Shown piece by piece: positions 36,774-49,899 of a stretch of 64,000 nt of DNA (position 1 is the first letter of the stretch; each line of letters begins with the position of its first letter). The DNA comes from Boesenbergia rotunda. Its lineage: Eukaryota > Streptophyta > Magnoliopsida > Zingiberales > Zingiberaceae. The stretch covers positions 1,107,802 to 1,171,801 of the forward strand of contig JAGFNQ010000297.1 in NCBI GenBank assembly GCA_024364735.1, given 5' to 3'. Below the pieces are notes generated by a model. The model ran no database searches and was not told the origin of the DNA. It saw nothing but the letters and a program-made list of their open reading frames with translations. The position numbers and the translations under genes are program-made.

Positions 36774-39700
36774 TCACAATGGAGGGTAAAAGTACGAAGA
36801 CATGGAAAATCCAAGAAAGAGAAGGCCGCCAATGGTGGCGACTGTTCTTTGTGAGATTTTGGAAGCCAACAAGCTCCCTCCGATAACCGCCACCGATGTG
36901 CATATCGTGTGACCCAAAGTTGCTCCGACAGCAACTCCAATTGCATTCTTGTGAGTTGCCAACTGCAAGACCCAATAATTGTCGAAATGATAAATTCTTA
37001 AAGAGTTTGAGGAAGTAGCAACTGATATATTATATGCAGATCCTTCATAGTATTGCATGGTATTCTTTGTAACTTTGTTTTACATTTTTTTTTTGAAGGC
37101 TTTTACTAGCAAAAGATGTCTAGATTGTTTCTTGTAAATTGGCAGAAAGTCTTCCGAATCTAAGTCACTTACCATTAGATCAAACAACTATAGGTCTATT
37201 ATTAAATGTTAACTAAAATATATTTCATTTAAACTTTTTTTATTCAATTCCTCCATTCTTATCAGCTAGTCTTATTGTGTTTTAATTTATAACAAAGGTA
37301 GGTTAAATAAGTGACATAATGAAGGGGGAGGCAATCAAATTTGCAAAGGTGTACATATAATTTACCCGTAAATAGTCCAGGAGCTTCGACGAAGACGAAA
37401 AAGGAAGGGAAGTATTGTCAAGAAAAATGGATTTTACTTGAACAGACACACAGGATGGATAAGTGGAGAGGGAAAGGATTACAAAATGATACGTGATTTC
37501 TATCCGAATCAAACTAAACTAAATCACAGGCCTTCACCTACTTTGAGATTCCAATGCATGATGTGAACCACAATACAGTTATACAGATAGAAGGATAAAG
37601 CTAGATGGAGTTTAAGATGCGATGACTCACCGCGATGGTTGCTATTTGGCTGCGATCTCCCCATTCAGCCAAAAAAGTTAAAATAAATGACTGCAAACAG
37701 AAGGTAATTATCAATACTCCATTGGATATAGAAGCATCAAGATAGCGAAATTAAAAGCACCATCCTTCAACAGTCTCTGCACACAGTGTATCTAAAACCA
37801 GACCAGGCAAATACAACCATTTAACCTGGTTTCAGGGGCTAAGCCTCTCCGAGGGACAGTACAAGAATTCTGATTAAACAGAATTTGAGTTAGTTCAAAA
37901 ATGGTGAAGCAGTGGGATCATTAATTCCGCCTGTCCAATTTGAAAGACACTGCCTATCTAATACACAGAAAGAAAAGGCTACAAAACATTTGATGGAGCA
38001 GAAATTGAAATCATGAAAGAAAACATGCAGAAACTTTAACATTATCCGCAGGTTAATAAGCACAATAACAAAAGATCAAACCTCCAAGAATATTGGTGTG
38101 CAGAATCTGGTAAAGAAGTGTCGCACTGTAGATTTTCCTTGCCCAGACTCCAGCTTCTCTTCCACCTGAATTAGTTTGATCAGTGAATTCAACGAAAAGC
38201 TTCTACCTTTATAAGGGTTAGTATAATGCAATAGCTATAATTCAATTTTCTGATTTGAAATGGGTACGCCAATAAAAAGTATAACACACTATCCATTATT
38301 CCTCAGCATTTAATATTAACTGCGCAGCAAAGACATCTTCCTGCTCTAATGACAGGTTCAATTACAGTAACTGTAAGCCACTAATTAATTTTGAAGAAAA
38401 TCAGCAGAATTGTAAAGTGCTAGGAATTCACTACTTTAGAATACTTTACTGTTTGGGATATAACTAACTGTCACAAATGATTGCCTTTCTTTGCTAAGCA
38501 TAAGAACAAAGACAGAAGAGACACAAAGAGTTTCCCTAAGTGGCTACGACGAGCATTTGGATGAAACAACCCAAAGAGAGAGTGATGAACACAGAACTAA
38601 AGGATAACTGAAGAAACCAATCACTTTTTTAGTATTTCTAAAAAATCAGAAAATTGATTTGAGCAATAGGCAAAAAGAAAGTTGTTGTAATAGGCAAAAA
38701 GAAAGTTTAAAGTAGAAGTCAGCAAACAGAGAAGTAGAAGACAGAGCTCAATAATCAAAAACCACTGCAAGTGATTTCTATGGAGAAACATTTACTTTGA
38801 ATTTTGATTTGATTCAAATGAAAGTTCCCATTTGATTAGGCTTTACATGTCAAATTTGAATAAAAAAACAATACATGAAAGCGATGGTGCTTGGGAATGT
38901 TTGATAAGTGGGATTTAGGCTCTTTTTTATAGATCAAAATGGCACTCAAAGTCAACAAACTTATCATCTTATACCAACAAAAAAATATAAGAAACAAGGT
39001 TGAGAAACAACTATCATGAGTGACAATATTTTACTTTTATAAACAGATGTACTCTTGTGCTCTATTTTAACCAAGGGTTAGATGCATAGTGAAGATATAT
39101 TATAATATGCAAAATTAAATGTATTATGATCAAGAGGATAAGAACAATAGCATATGGAAAATTTCACAAAACGCCAAGAAAAATTAAATTTTGAACTAAG
39201 GGGAAATATTTTCAAGACACTAAACCAACTTCTCAAAAATGTAGAATCCTAACACCTTAATAAAGCTACAATTTTAAGAGGAAAAGCCATGCAAATTGAG
39301 TTAAAGTAAATAGATTCAAGTAACATACCTCCTCTATTTCCTTCTTCTGTGATGCCTTGGAATCTGATCTCCAGGCAATGTATAGTAATCGCATACCAAA
39401 AAATGCATAAAGCACTGAATGGAATAAAGAAAATATCGATAGTATCAAAATGTGCCAAACAACTACGATACATTGGTCACTAACTTTGCGGTTATTTTTT
39501 TCATTCAAGGTGTATATGGACTAAGAATGTTTTTGAAGGTCAAGAGCTATAACATTTGACCACATGGCTGAAACTTTTTTCTTAAGCAGAAAAAAACAGT
39601 CAGAGAAACCAAAGAAAACAACTAGTAAAACATCTGCTGAGTCATGCCGCATTCTCAAAAGGTAATGTGTGTGTGTGTGTGTGTGTGTCATTATGCTTTA

Positions 39701-41391
39701 ATCAGTCAAGCATCATGATCAAGAGACAAAAGTAACAAATTTCAGTTTAAGATGCAAATATTTGTATTATTGATTCAGTTGAACTTCAAATTTCTATGCA
39801 TAGGTAAATTTATAAATCACAACTGCACCTACTAACAATTGTATAAGTAATACAATGCAGAACATCATTAATTTATAATGTGAATATTTGCCTTAAAGTG
39901 AAGCAACATTTCTTATTTTATCAAAGATTTACAAAAGGACTGAATTAACTTTTATATGGAATTTGAGAAGAAAACATAATTTATTCACTGAATATATCTT
40001 TCTAAGAAAGTAGATGTGTATCCTTACCACATGTGTATATCATAGAATACCCAAATAAGTTTGTAGATTCTAGCTTTCCTAAATTTTGCTACTAGTTAAA
40101 CAACATCAACAAATTCCTGAATGTGTACTCATGGTTCCATATTGTCATCACTGATTTTGATATCAATAATGCATTTCACACCGTCTGCATCAATAATTGC
40201 AGCTTGAAGAAGATAGACTCAATGCTGAATGGACTGATCCACCAGCAACAAAGGAAAGTCTGGTGTGATTGACAACTACAAGAAATTGGTGTTCTATGCT
40301 GTTTGGTTCTTCAATATGCAGATAATATTCCACCAGGAAAGTGGGAGACTAACTGGCTAGGACCTTTCCAGGTTCAGTTTTTATTATATGTAAAAGAGGG
40401 CAGCGGATCCAATCCATTCAGGGTGTAGTAAGTGCAGCAGGAAGGGGGAATAAACCACTTCTCATTAAGGATTAAAGATAAAGTAGGATAGAGAAAATTT
40501 TGATCTTATTTTTAAGCAACAACTGAATTCAACCAAAATTAGAATATTGCAAAAACTAAATGATGAGTTTACCTGTGGCAGCACTATTAGTGTGCTTCCT
40601 CGATATTAAATTTGGTACAATCCTACCAAGTCCAGTTGAAAGTACCTGTAAACAGGTAAAGTAAAACAAACCTTTTAATTTTCACAACACAATATACTAG
40701 AGCTGGAGAAAAACAAGTGAAGAAGAACAAATATCTCTGATTACCGTCATCACAACAAGGGCACTGAGTGCACCAGACAAGACAATCGACTTTGGATGAC
40801 GCATTGCCATAAGAGCCGCAATTATAAAGGTCTCGTCCCCAATCTTCCGAAAACGAACTCTTATGTTAGTAGAAAATAGTTGGTACAAAAAAACATCATC
40901 GGAACAATGACCAGTGAGCACACACCTCGCTGACAATGATCATGGACAAGCTAGAAAAGAAAGCATCAAAGACACCCAACCCCGTTTCTTCCAGGGAAAC
41001 AACTCCCTCCCAACTTTCATCATCATCATCATCTTTCTTCAACGGGCGAATTAACATCTACAGTAAAGGAGGAAATAAACGCCCCAAAAATTTAAACCTC
41101 GCAAAAAATCATTTTAACGACCAGTAACTTGTAGCACACAAAGATCTGCTCACTTTTGTGCGTCGATCCAACGGTTCGGCCACGACAGCCGAGTTGTTGT
41201 CTCCACCATCCGTCTCCGACTCCTGAACCGTAACAAGGCCACCGAACTTCTTCAGCTAAGCATCGAGCAGCGGCGGCAAATCGAAGGAGAACGAGAAGGA
41301 TTACCTGCGCCAAGCCCGCCAAACAAGTCGAGACGATGAGGAGGAACAGCGCAATCGAGGAGAGATCAAATCCGGTGCCGGCCCTTCCCAT
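36774..41391 (-). CDS. GDT1/TMEM165-like cation/proton exchanger (UPF0016)
   Basis: Eight exons, all in frame: 41391-41305, 41057-40926, 40843-40745, 40645-40573, 39414-39329, 38165-38082, 37690-37631 and 36962-36774, for 269 residues. Both signature motifs are present, EIGDET (exon 2/3 junction) and EWGDRS (exon 7), each in a hydrophobic segment of the paired UPF0016 repeats. The protein ends SSYFYPPL, as in plant GDT1-like proteins of the Golgi-type clade. An N-terminal hydrophobic stretch (about 10-28) is a signal or anchor. Family members exchange Mn2+ or Ca2+ for protons in Golgi, endosomal or plastid membranes; location here is inferred. An acidic linker with five aspartates precedes the first repeat and comes from a (GAT)n tract. 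Exon 3 uses an unusual aag acceptor. Intron 4 (about 1.2 kb) holds a (TG)n run and a possible gypsy pol scrap near 40320-40380. Confidence 0.92.
39665..39688. repeat. (TG)n microsatellite in an intron of the GDT1-like gene
   Basis: About eleven TG units in intron 4. Confidence 0.95.
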
Positions 41392-42717
41392 CGCACCGGA
41401 TCTGAAACCCTAGAAGTTGATCGCTCGTTGTGAGATCAAAAGAGGAGGAAGAAATCGCGTGGATCTGCTTCTCCAGCGAAGCCGGTCCTCGTTTCGCATC
41501 GCATCTAATTAAATATGGCTAAATAATTCTTAAAATATTTGTAATAAACAATTTGTTTTAATTTAGAAAAGAATAATTATTTTTTATATACAAATTAGCT
41601 ATTTTTTATTTTGCAAAAGAAATACAAAAATCTTATCACAGAGTTCATCTTTACTATTTTTTTATTTAATCGGGCATTCGGGTCGGATATCGGATATTAG
41701 TAGTCTCTCCATATCCTCCTCCATTCGGGTCGGATGTCGGATTCTCCGTCGGATTCGGGTGAAATTGTCATCCCTAGCCCGAGGTCAGCTCGGGAGATAA
41801 GATTATGAGTCTGATTCGGGAGAGTGGAGCCCAAAGATCAATATTGGAGTCAAAAGCTCGACTTTAAACATTCGTTCCTCCTTCCGTAATAGGAAAGCCA
41901 TCGGATTATCCTTTACCGTTATGCACGGTAATTAAGACCTTAATGATCGCAACGGTCGTTACCAAAAGATAGAATATCTATCAATTAACTGATAATTAAG
42001 GAACGTGAAAGAAAACGTGGAGACACTTGTGATAAAGACTCCAGGTATATAAGATGTCTCGACATCCAGATAAGGAGAATAAGTTTTCTAAACTTAGAGA
42101 AAATTTTGATTCCTCGTTGTCCTAAAAAAAAAGATAAGATTCCTAATTTGAGCATCATAATGGGCTTCATCGGAAAATCATTCGGTGTGTTCTCTTTAAT
42201 ACTTATGTTAATCTCGTAGAGGCATGAGTATCTTCTTTCCGTCAACGTCTTTGTGGGCTACTTTTTTAATGACTCATCATCCGCGTCGTTATCTTCCGGA
42301 ACACTGCTGACTCCCTTTATTACGATCATATCAAAAAAAAAACTTTAAATTCTATATATGATATAATTATCAGCAAATTTTAATAAAAAAAATTATTAAT
42401 AATCTTAAAATTCTGAGAATCATTTCAAATCAAGATGATTAGACTCAAAGGAACCTCCTGGATATAATCATACACTCAACCGATACCATCTTAATTAATT
42501 AAGATATATTTATTTTTAAAATCTTCACACCAATATCAAATTCAACACCAACCAGTCTCCGAAGGAGGTCTGGTTGGACTGGTTGAGCCACGTGTAAATC
42601 TAATCACACAATTCTATCAACGAGTCACGTGGGCGCCAGACCAAGGGACCTGTAGGCCGTTCATGATTGCCGGTCGAGTAACGAAAGAGTTCACGACTTT
42701 GTACGCGAGCATTAAGC
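41392..42717. other. intergenic DNA with LTR-like remnant
   Basis: 41675-42300 contains repeated cattcgggtcggat phrases, a paired aattaactgataattaag segment and a TATA-like gtatataagatg near 42045, which together resemble a decayed gypsy LTR. No ends or TSD could be fixed. 42301-42717 is AT-rich with nothing recognised. Confidence 0.4.
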
Positions 42718-42776
42718 CACACCACGACTTCTTTAGAAAAAAAAAAATAAAACCACTACCTTAACGGTCCCTGATC

Positions 42777-45697
42777 TAGACCCGATCACGGTTCGGAACC
42801 GACGGTTCGACGGTTCGGAACCGCCGGTTCGACGGTTCATGGGAGGTCGACCCTTAACCTTAACCGCCCAAGACGGTTACGGTTCACGGTTCGGAACCGC
42901 CGGTTCACGGTTCGGTTCACGGTTCGCCACGGTTCGGCACGGTTCAAGATTATTATATTAAAAAAATTAAAAATTAAAATAAAAAAAAAATAAATTTTAT
43001 TAAAAAAGGACTTGCACTTATATAAGTTGCCTACGTATCCCCTTAGGGTATAGGGGAATCAAAGCCCACGTAGTTCTTTTACATTTTTACCCTTTTACAT
43101 TTTTACATTTCTCACTCACTTGTATTTCCTCCCGTTCCCGTTGTATTTGTTCCTTCGGTATCAAATTCTTCGGCTTCGTCTTCTGAAAGTTGCATTCCTT
43201 GGATTCGCTTTTCGGCTCTGGTCCAATCATCAAGTAATGCTTGAGCTTCCAATGAGTCGGGAGACATGGTTGATCGTCGTTCATCTAATATGTTGCCGCC
43301 GGCACTGAACGTCTGCTCCACAGCAACAGTCGACACTGGAGAAGTTAAAATTTCTTTTACGATCACGGAGAGAACGGGAAAGCTTTGAGCCTTCTGTGAC
43401 CACCACTTCAAGATGTCGAAGTCTTCGCTATCTGCTTCATTAAAATCAAAAGAAGTCGTAAAATAATTCTCAAGTTCCTGTGTGGAACTTGAGGATCCTC
43501 GTGGACGTTTCGTCCGTTCTTTTAATAAAAGTTGGGCTTTTGTAAGTTTTAAATTAGTAGTAGTAGGTTGTTGTGTTTCAGAAATATTAGTTTGTGTTCC
43601 ATATTTAACATAATATTGATTATAAAGATCATATAAATAATTTCTAATATTATATACAATATTAGCTGGATCCGGAGAGGAAGAATCCTTAATAGGAATT
43701 AATGCGTCATAATATAAAGTTAGCATTTCTTGTAAAACTTCTAATTTAAATCTAGGATCTAAAGCAAATGCAATTAAATAAATTTCAGGAATTAAATAAA
43801 AATATTTTTCCCATTTAGTTTTCATAGCTATTATACATAAAGTTAAAGCTTCATCATTTACATGTTCATTTAATATTAATACTATACTACAAAAATTTAC
43901 TAAAATTAAATGAGCAGTAGGATAATAAACACCAGAAAGTTGTTCAGTTGCATCGTTAAAAACTTTTAAAATTTCACAAATACTACTACAAATATTCCAT
44001 TGTTGTGAAAATAAATATATATTGGTATTACTATTTTGTGCAAAAAATAAACATAATAAATCTTTATATTAAAAAGAATCTTGTAATAATTGATATGTTG
44101 AATTCCAACGTGTTGGAACATCACATGGAAATTTTTTTGGTCGCATTCCATTAGCTTTACAAAATCTACCCCATTGTTTCATCATAGATGGATGAGACCA
44201 TAAATATGAAATTGCGGTTCTAATTGGTTGAATATAATTTTGTAAAAGTTTTAATCCATCTTGAACACATAAGTTTAAAATATGGCATACACAACGAATA
44301 TGAAAAAATAAACCACCAATGACAGGTTGACAAATAAATTTTAATTCATCTATTGAAGCGGTATTAGAACTAGCATTGTCTAATGATATTGAAAAGATTT
44401 GATAAGTCAATCCATATTCTTCTAAAACTATGTGTAATAATTGTGCAATGTTATGAGCAGTGTGTGATTCATCAAAAACTCTATAAGCTAATAATCTCTT
44501 TTGAAGGATCCAAGAGTTATCAATCCAATGGCATGTTATACCCATATAAGAATGAGTTTGCCAATGATCACTCCAAATATCAGAACATAAAGAAACTTTA
44601 TTATTTAATTTACTAAATTCTTCAATTAAATTCTTTTTTCCTTGTTTTACTAATCGTTTAATTGTACGAGTTAGTGTAGTCCTAGGTACACGTTTAGCAG
44701 CAGGATTAAGAGATTCTTTACACAAATCTTCAAATGTGCATTTAGCTCCAAAACTAAAAGAAAGATGTTCTACGGAAACAAATTTAGCTAATTATTCTCT
44801 TAATTTATTATCTGAATATAAAAATAAACCAGAATCAGTACTACTACTGCTAGAAAATCTAGATAATTGTGTTTGAGAGCGGTCAAGCCCATATTCCGTC
44901 GGGTGCTTCATTTCTACATGTCGTTTCAACGACCCATAGCCGCCGCCGGCTTGGAATTTGTAGGAAGCATTACAATGCTTGCATTTTGCACGCATTTCTC
45001 CCGACGGAAGTGTGACTTTCTCAAAATGTTTAGTAAAAATAGACGATTTTAAAGGAGCATTATCCCGAATCTTAGAAGTAATCGCATCGGTACTTCTTTG
45101 CGTTTCGGGGATCGGAGGGCATTGGGGCTGAGCCTCGGTCTCATCATCGGTGGATTGAATTTGAAGGTTGGGATCCTCGTATGCAATTTCTTTTCCCCTC
45201 CGAGATCGAGATGATGAAGCTCCGCATCCGTCTCCGTGACCTCCTTCCATTATCGTCGACGTCGATGAAGAACGTGAAGAGAAGTTGAGAGTTAGAGAGT
45301 TGAGAATGAGAGATTGAGAGAAGAGAAGTTTTGTGAGTGAAAATGATGAAATGAGCTCCCTATTTATAGAGTTCGGATCATAACGGTCACTAAATCCTAG
45401 CCATTGATCAAAAAACGGTCAAATGATCTCATCCGTCCAAAAAAAACAAAAAAAAAAACTCAAACGGCACTGAACCGGCGGTTAACCGCCGGTTCAGTGC
45501 CGTTGGAACCGGCGGTTAACCGCCGGTTCACTGCCAAAAAAAAAAAAAAAAAAAAGCCGGGAACCGGAACCGGCCCGGCATCTTGCCGGGCCGGTTCCGG
45601 TTCGGCCCGGCGAACCGGGTCAACGGGCCAACCGGCCCGTTGACCCGGGCCGGTTCCGGGCCGGGTCCGGGCTGGACCCGGCCCGTGGTCGGGTCAA
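42777..45697 (-). mobile_element. hAT-superfamily DNA transposon, nearly complete
   Basis: An exact 8-bp target duplication, ccctgatc, flanks it at 42769-42776 and 45698-45705, the hAT hallmark. Termini are tagacccgatcacgg and the complement of ttgacccgaccacgg, 13 of 15 matching. Both subterminal regions (42785-42950 and 45465-45690) are packed with direct and inverted ggttcggaacc/ccggttaaccgg-type motifs, as in hAT transposase binding regions. One transposase gene fills most of the 2.9-kb interior. Confidence 0.88.
43112..45250 (-). pseudogene. hAT transposase (BED finger, dimerisation domain) with two nonsense codons
   Basis: One frame runs from ATG 45250 to the stop at 43112 (about 712 codons) but is cut by two in-frame TAA codons, near 44792 and near 44069. 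A BED zinc finger lies at about residues 68-115 (FTKHFEKVTLPSGEMRAKC..C, then H and H). Then come the catalytic-core motifs SLCSDIWSDHW and ISLDNASSN, and the C-terminal hAT dimerisation region (LKWWSQKAQSFPVLSVIVKE, then STVAVEQTFSAGGNILDERRS). It is like the Ac/RICESLEEPER group. There is no frameshift, so the copy is recently dead or marginally degraded. A short promoter-like GA-rich leader lies at 45250-45330. Confidence 0.88.
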
Positions 45698-45977
45698 CCC
45701 TGATCCCGATCCCATAAATTTTCAGAGGGAGACAAACCACGGTAATAGTGTGGTGAGGCACCTGGGATCGAGAAAATTAATATCAACAGACTAAGATTTT
45801 ATTCTCGTGCTTAATTGACAACCCTCGAACTTATGATCTCGACCAAATCAATCAGGCGTCTTACCATCCGATCCAGCCCGTAGGGCACACCACGGCTTCT
45901 TTAGGCCGCCGCGCATGATTGCGTTCTCCGCAAGAAACCAAGCGTCGAGGAATTCACTCCTCCGCTCGCCACCGACG

Positions 45978-46514
45978 ATGTCCTCTCGACCGATCGCATC
46001 CCTCTCCCTCCTTGTCTTCTTCCTTCTCCATTTCTCCTCCGCCGCCTCCGGCGGCGGCAACGACAATCTGACGGCCTACCAGGTCCTCGCATCGTACAAC
46101 TTCCCGCCGGGCCTTCTCCCCCTGGGCGCACTCGGCTACAACCTCGACGCCGCGACCGGTGCTTTCTCCGCCTACCTCAACGGATCCTGCAGCTTCTCCC
46201 TCGAGGGCTCCTACCAGCTCCACTACAAATCCACAATCACCGGCGTCATCTCGGCCGGGCGCCTCTCCGACCTCCGCGGCGTCAGCGTCAAGGTCCTCCT
46301 TTTCTGGGTCAACATCATCGAGGTCCGCCGCCTCACTGACTCCCTCCGCTTCTCCGTCGGAATCGCTTCGGCCGACTTCGCCATCAGCAACTTTTACATC
46401 TCCCCCCGCTGTGGCTGCGGGTTGAACTGCACCGACGACGACGTTTCGCATGAATCTATCCGATTCCCCCTCCGTCTTCCTGGCCACCACCAGGATGCGG
46501 TAAGCTATACTTGA
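45978..46514 (+). CDS. DUF538 family secreted protein
   Basis: The frame encodes 178 residues from ATG 45978; an in-frame ATG at 45915 would add 21 residues in front of an otherwise clean signal peptide (SLSLLVFFLLHFSSAAS), so the downstream start is preferred. DUF538 features are YQVLASYNFPPGLLPLGALGYNLD at the start of the mature protein, YKSTITGVISAGRLSDLRGVSVKVLLFW, and CGCGLNC near the end. The family is plant-specific with lipid-binding-like folds and poorly known function. The last codons before the stop overlap a perfect donor-like GCG|GTAAGC at 46498-46505, so a second exon is possible, but none was found downstream. The gene starts 74 bp right of the SINE's duplicated target site. 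Confidence 0.82.
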   Translation: MSSRPIASLSLLVFFLLHFSSAASGGGNDNLTAYQVLASYNFPPGLLPLGALGYNLDAATGAFSAYLNGSCSFSLEGSYQLHYKSTITGVISAGRLSDLRGVSVKVLLFWVNIIEVRRLTDSLRFSVGIASADFAISNFYISPRCGCGLNCTDDDVSHESIRFPLRLPGHHQDAVSYT

Positions 46515-48300
46515 GAACTGTTAGGCTAAGTGCCAATTAGGGATTTGTATCTTACCCTAAAATTTGTGATCCTTATCTTCACCTAAAGATCTCATTAAAA
46601 CTGTGTATCAATGTTGAATCAGAGCCGAGTAATCTCTGATTATCTAGTAAAATAGGGAATGATTTCACTTTAGCTATGTGCCAATGTTGAATCAGAGCCC
46701 GATAATCTCCAATTATCTAGTAAACTGGGGAATTGTTATGTAAGCTCAGTGCTCTACTTTGCTTGAAATGCTAATAAAGCAGGCAGTGGTTGCTTCTACT
46801 TGTGATCTTTATCATCACCTACCTTGCCTTAATAGACAGAAGTATCACTATTTCTCAAATTAAAACTATTAGCCTCCTTTTTATTTGTCTCATAATAGGA
46901 TCCATCAGTATTCAGTTTCATTCATTACTCCTTGGGTTTCCTCTAAATTCACATTCAACATCGTTCTAGTTTTCACTGGTTGAACAAGGAAGGAGTTTAG
47001 TATAACTATGTGCAATGACAGTCTCTGATTATCTAGTGAAATAGGGAATTGTTATTATAAGCTCAGTGTTTTACTTGGTTTGACATGTTAGTATTTCCTC
47101 CTATTTTATGATCTTTATCAACAACTTTCAATAGACAGAAGCATCACTTATCCTTGAATATAAAATATTCCCTCTCTACATTTGTAATACTATCTGATCC
47201 ATCAATATTCAGTTTCTTTCATATGTCCTTAGATCTCCTCCAATTCACACTCAACATCATTTTAGTTTTGACTAGTTAACCAATCAGCCATGGAATGTAG
47301 GTGGGTTTCTCTCATTGAATTATGGTGAACGATTTGATTCATTATTTCCTTCTGAGCTAGGTTTGCTGCAATTTGCATTCACTTCATTCTATTTTTTGCT
47401 AGATGATCAATCAGCCATGGAAGGAATTTATGCATTGAATTAGAGCTAGATGTGGTGCAAATTTGTCATTCTTCTAGTGATCTATTTAGTTCCATCAACT
47501 ACACTTTTGTTCTCCCGTCTTACATTCAAACATCATTGTAGTTTCCAGTACTTGACCGGTCCGTCATAGAATGTAGGAGGGATTTATTGCATTGGATTAC
47601 AGTGAGAGATGGGGAGATGTTGTAAATCCTCTAGTGAACTAAGCAATCCATTTAGCTTCATTCATTGTTCTTTGGCTTCGTTCTTCATCATTCTAGTTTT
47701 CACTAATTGACTGATTGACCAGGGAATGTAATTGGGATTCGTGTTAAGGTGGGATATGGGGAGGTGTTGTCAATCCTACAGCGATCTGTTTAGTTCTATC
47801 AACTACTCCTTAGGTTTACATTCAACATTATTATACTTTTCTACACTGTTGGAGGTTCCTCCATTGCAAAGCTTCTAAGTTTTTGTTGCTAAACGAAGCA
47901 TAATTAATTGGTGTAATTAACTTCCTGAATTTTGATATTTGATAATATATTTATATCTAGTTAGATTAATCCAGGGTTGATTTAAACCTGGTGCATGAAG
48001 CTCTCATTATGTGGGATTTCAGGGAAAGATCTATTGTACACAGCTTTACCCTATTTAGTAAGAGGTTGTTCCCAGCAAGGGTTGATTTAAACACGACTTG
48101 ATATTTGAATGTGAGTGAAGTCTAGGGAGGCCAAAGTTGACTAGATCACTAATAAAGAGAAATTAGTCAGGACTAGATGACTAGCAAGGGAAAATCCTAA
48201 TCGGGGATAGGCGGTGGAGAAGTCTACCGAGTGCTTTGTCCTAATTGGAGGTTAGGGAATGAAAAATCCTAAATGGAGGTTAGACGGGTGAGAAAGTCTA
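46515..48300. repeat. degenerate tandem repeat block
   Basis: Blocks recur imperfectly: tagacagaagtatcac near 46832 and tagacagaagcatcac near 47130 (about 298 bp apart), each followed by gatccatca.tattcagttt and ttcacattcaacatc. The gttgaatcagagcc..gattatctagtaaa motif occurs at 46610 and 46685. Further right (47280-47840) a shorter unit with catggaatgtagg.gg.tt and tcaactactcc repeats several times. No coding frame. Confidence 0.65.
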
Positions 48301-49235
48301 CCGAGTGACTAATTCTTGATAGGACCTTTGCGTCTAGCTAGAGGGGGGTAAATAGTTTCTCTTCGATGTTGTCTATAAATTGTTAGCGGAAGCATAAGAA
48401 AAATATAGACAAAATTAAAAACAATATTAACTCCCTTGATATACTTAGTCTCCATTTCTTTGAGGTGACTAATCCAAGGATCCACACACCTACATAATCA
48501 ATCTCCACTATGCTCTTCTCCTTTTCAAATCAAGCTTGAAGGTAGAGAAATCCTTATAAGATGATCTCTTCTTCTTACAAGATGAGAGTGATTTTGGAGG
48601 AAGAGATTGAAAGTTTGTAAGCTTGGAGATCTCAATACGTGCAAGAAAAATGATAACATCAAATTGTGTCTTCTTTAAATTCTGAAATTTGCTTTTGTAC
48701 TGCTCTCGACACCAGGCGATTGACATCACCTTTAGTCCACTGATAAGCTTCAACGGTCACTATACATTTTGTTTGATTTCCTGTCGTTAGCCTGAAACGG
48801 TAACATATCAGTTGGTTGGGACCTTACCCAGTCGATTGATCTCTCTGTTTAGTCCAGGATTGGGTAGCAGTCGACTATCCTCTTATCAGTCGACCGATCT
48901 CTCTGTTTGGTCCAGGATCGGATATAAGTCGACTGATACATCATGAATGTGACATTGTTGCAGTTTTGAGCGTAATCTTTCATACCCTTAGTTTAGACTT
49001 ATACTTTCAAACAACTTCCATCAGTCTTGCGCCTTTAGGATGCTTTCGAGTCCTCGACTCCTTATCCTTGCGCTTGCCTTGAAGTGTTTCTTTCGGCTTT
49101 GTCATGCTAAGTCTTCTTTTGCCAAGAGGTCGTACCTCCGGGGTTTCATCCACCAAGACTATCTTATTGGACTTCCCTTGCCAAGTTTTCATACCTGGAC
49201 TTTTTTGTACCTGCTTACTCAATTTTCATATTAAT
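48301..49235. repeat. LTR-like repeat segment
   Basis: Contains gataggacctttgcgtctagctagagggggg near 48318 and repeated cagtcgact/ctctctgtttagtccagg phrases near 48840-48930. It also shares style and words with 17990-18440 (cttgccaagt, ggacttcc). Probably a piece of another retroelement abutting the truncated copia LTR. No domain seen. Confidence 0.4.
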
Positions 49236-49899
49236 AGTGGCAGTGCTTGCGTGGCACTCAGATAGGAGGAGAGAAATAACTGCATTGCTGACTGGGTAAA
49301 CAAATAACAACCGTTAGATCGAAGATGGGTGTTGGATCGCAAGTGACGCGATCTGGAGCGTTGATCGTGAAAGTCACGATCTGACCATTGGTGAAGAGAG
49401 ACTTGATTTGAAGCGTCAGATTAAATTTTGGCGACAGAGATCAAAGGGAGATTTGAAATGTTACAATCATTCAGATCTGATGGATGAGATCAAAAGACTA
49501 TCTGAAGGGTTGTAACCCTTCAGATCGAAGGACACAAATTAATCCTAAACCAAAGGTCACACTCACTCACCAAAGAGTACCTCACCTCTTCCCTTGTATA
49601 AATAGTGTCCTCTAGATGATGGATTCATTCATTTATTCATTCATCAAAGTCATTAGCATTCATCCCATCGTGCGCATCCAGAGTCCGAAAAGCCTACGAG
49701 AAGGTTCGATAGTCTCAAAATTTATAGTGCTACTATTTCGAGATATCGCCGTTGTATCTTGGAAAACGAATTGTTGTTATCTGTGAGCACCTGTAGCGGA
49801 GCAATATCGTTTTACGAAGATAGTGTCCAACACTAGTCTCGACGAAATTATATCAGTTTGCATCTTCTCGGTAGCTTACTCGGACGATGCCCCCAAACA
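49236..49899 (+). repeat. 5' LTR of the copia element, left-truncated
   Basis: Matches the 3' LTR from cactcagata.gaggagag to the ccaaaca end. A TATA-like tataaatagtgtcctc lies near 49597. The left end is replaced by unrelated repeat DNA at about 49236. Confidence 0.9.

Larger units (their letters stand above)
42737..45885 (-). mobile_element. Au-like SINE interrupted by a hAT transposon
   Basis: The two parts 42737-42776 and 45706-45885 together make a minus-strand SINE of about 220 bp like the one at 11282: head ctacgggctggatcggatgg, B box taagttcgaggg, body ccaggtgcctcacc and gggatcgggatcaggg, and an A/T-rich tail. A 19-bp duplication with one mismatch, cacaccacg(a/g)cttctttag, flanks the whole at 42718-42736 and 45886-45904. 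The hAT element sits inside it. Confidence 0.85.

Noticed and set aside
45701..45701. hAT right end placed at the caggg-type terminus (gggtcaaccctg)
   Set aside because: It gives no matching left end and no 8-bp duplication. Ending at 45697 gives exact 8-bp duplications and leaves a continuous SINE.
45954..46490. 178-codon minus-strand frame opposite the DUF538 gene
   Set aside because: GC-rich shadow of the real gene with acidic low-complexity content and no domain.
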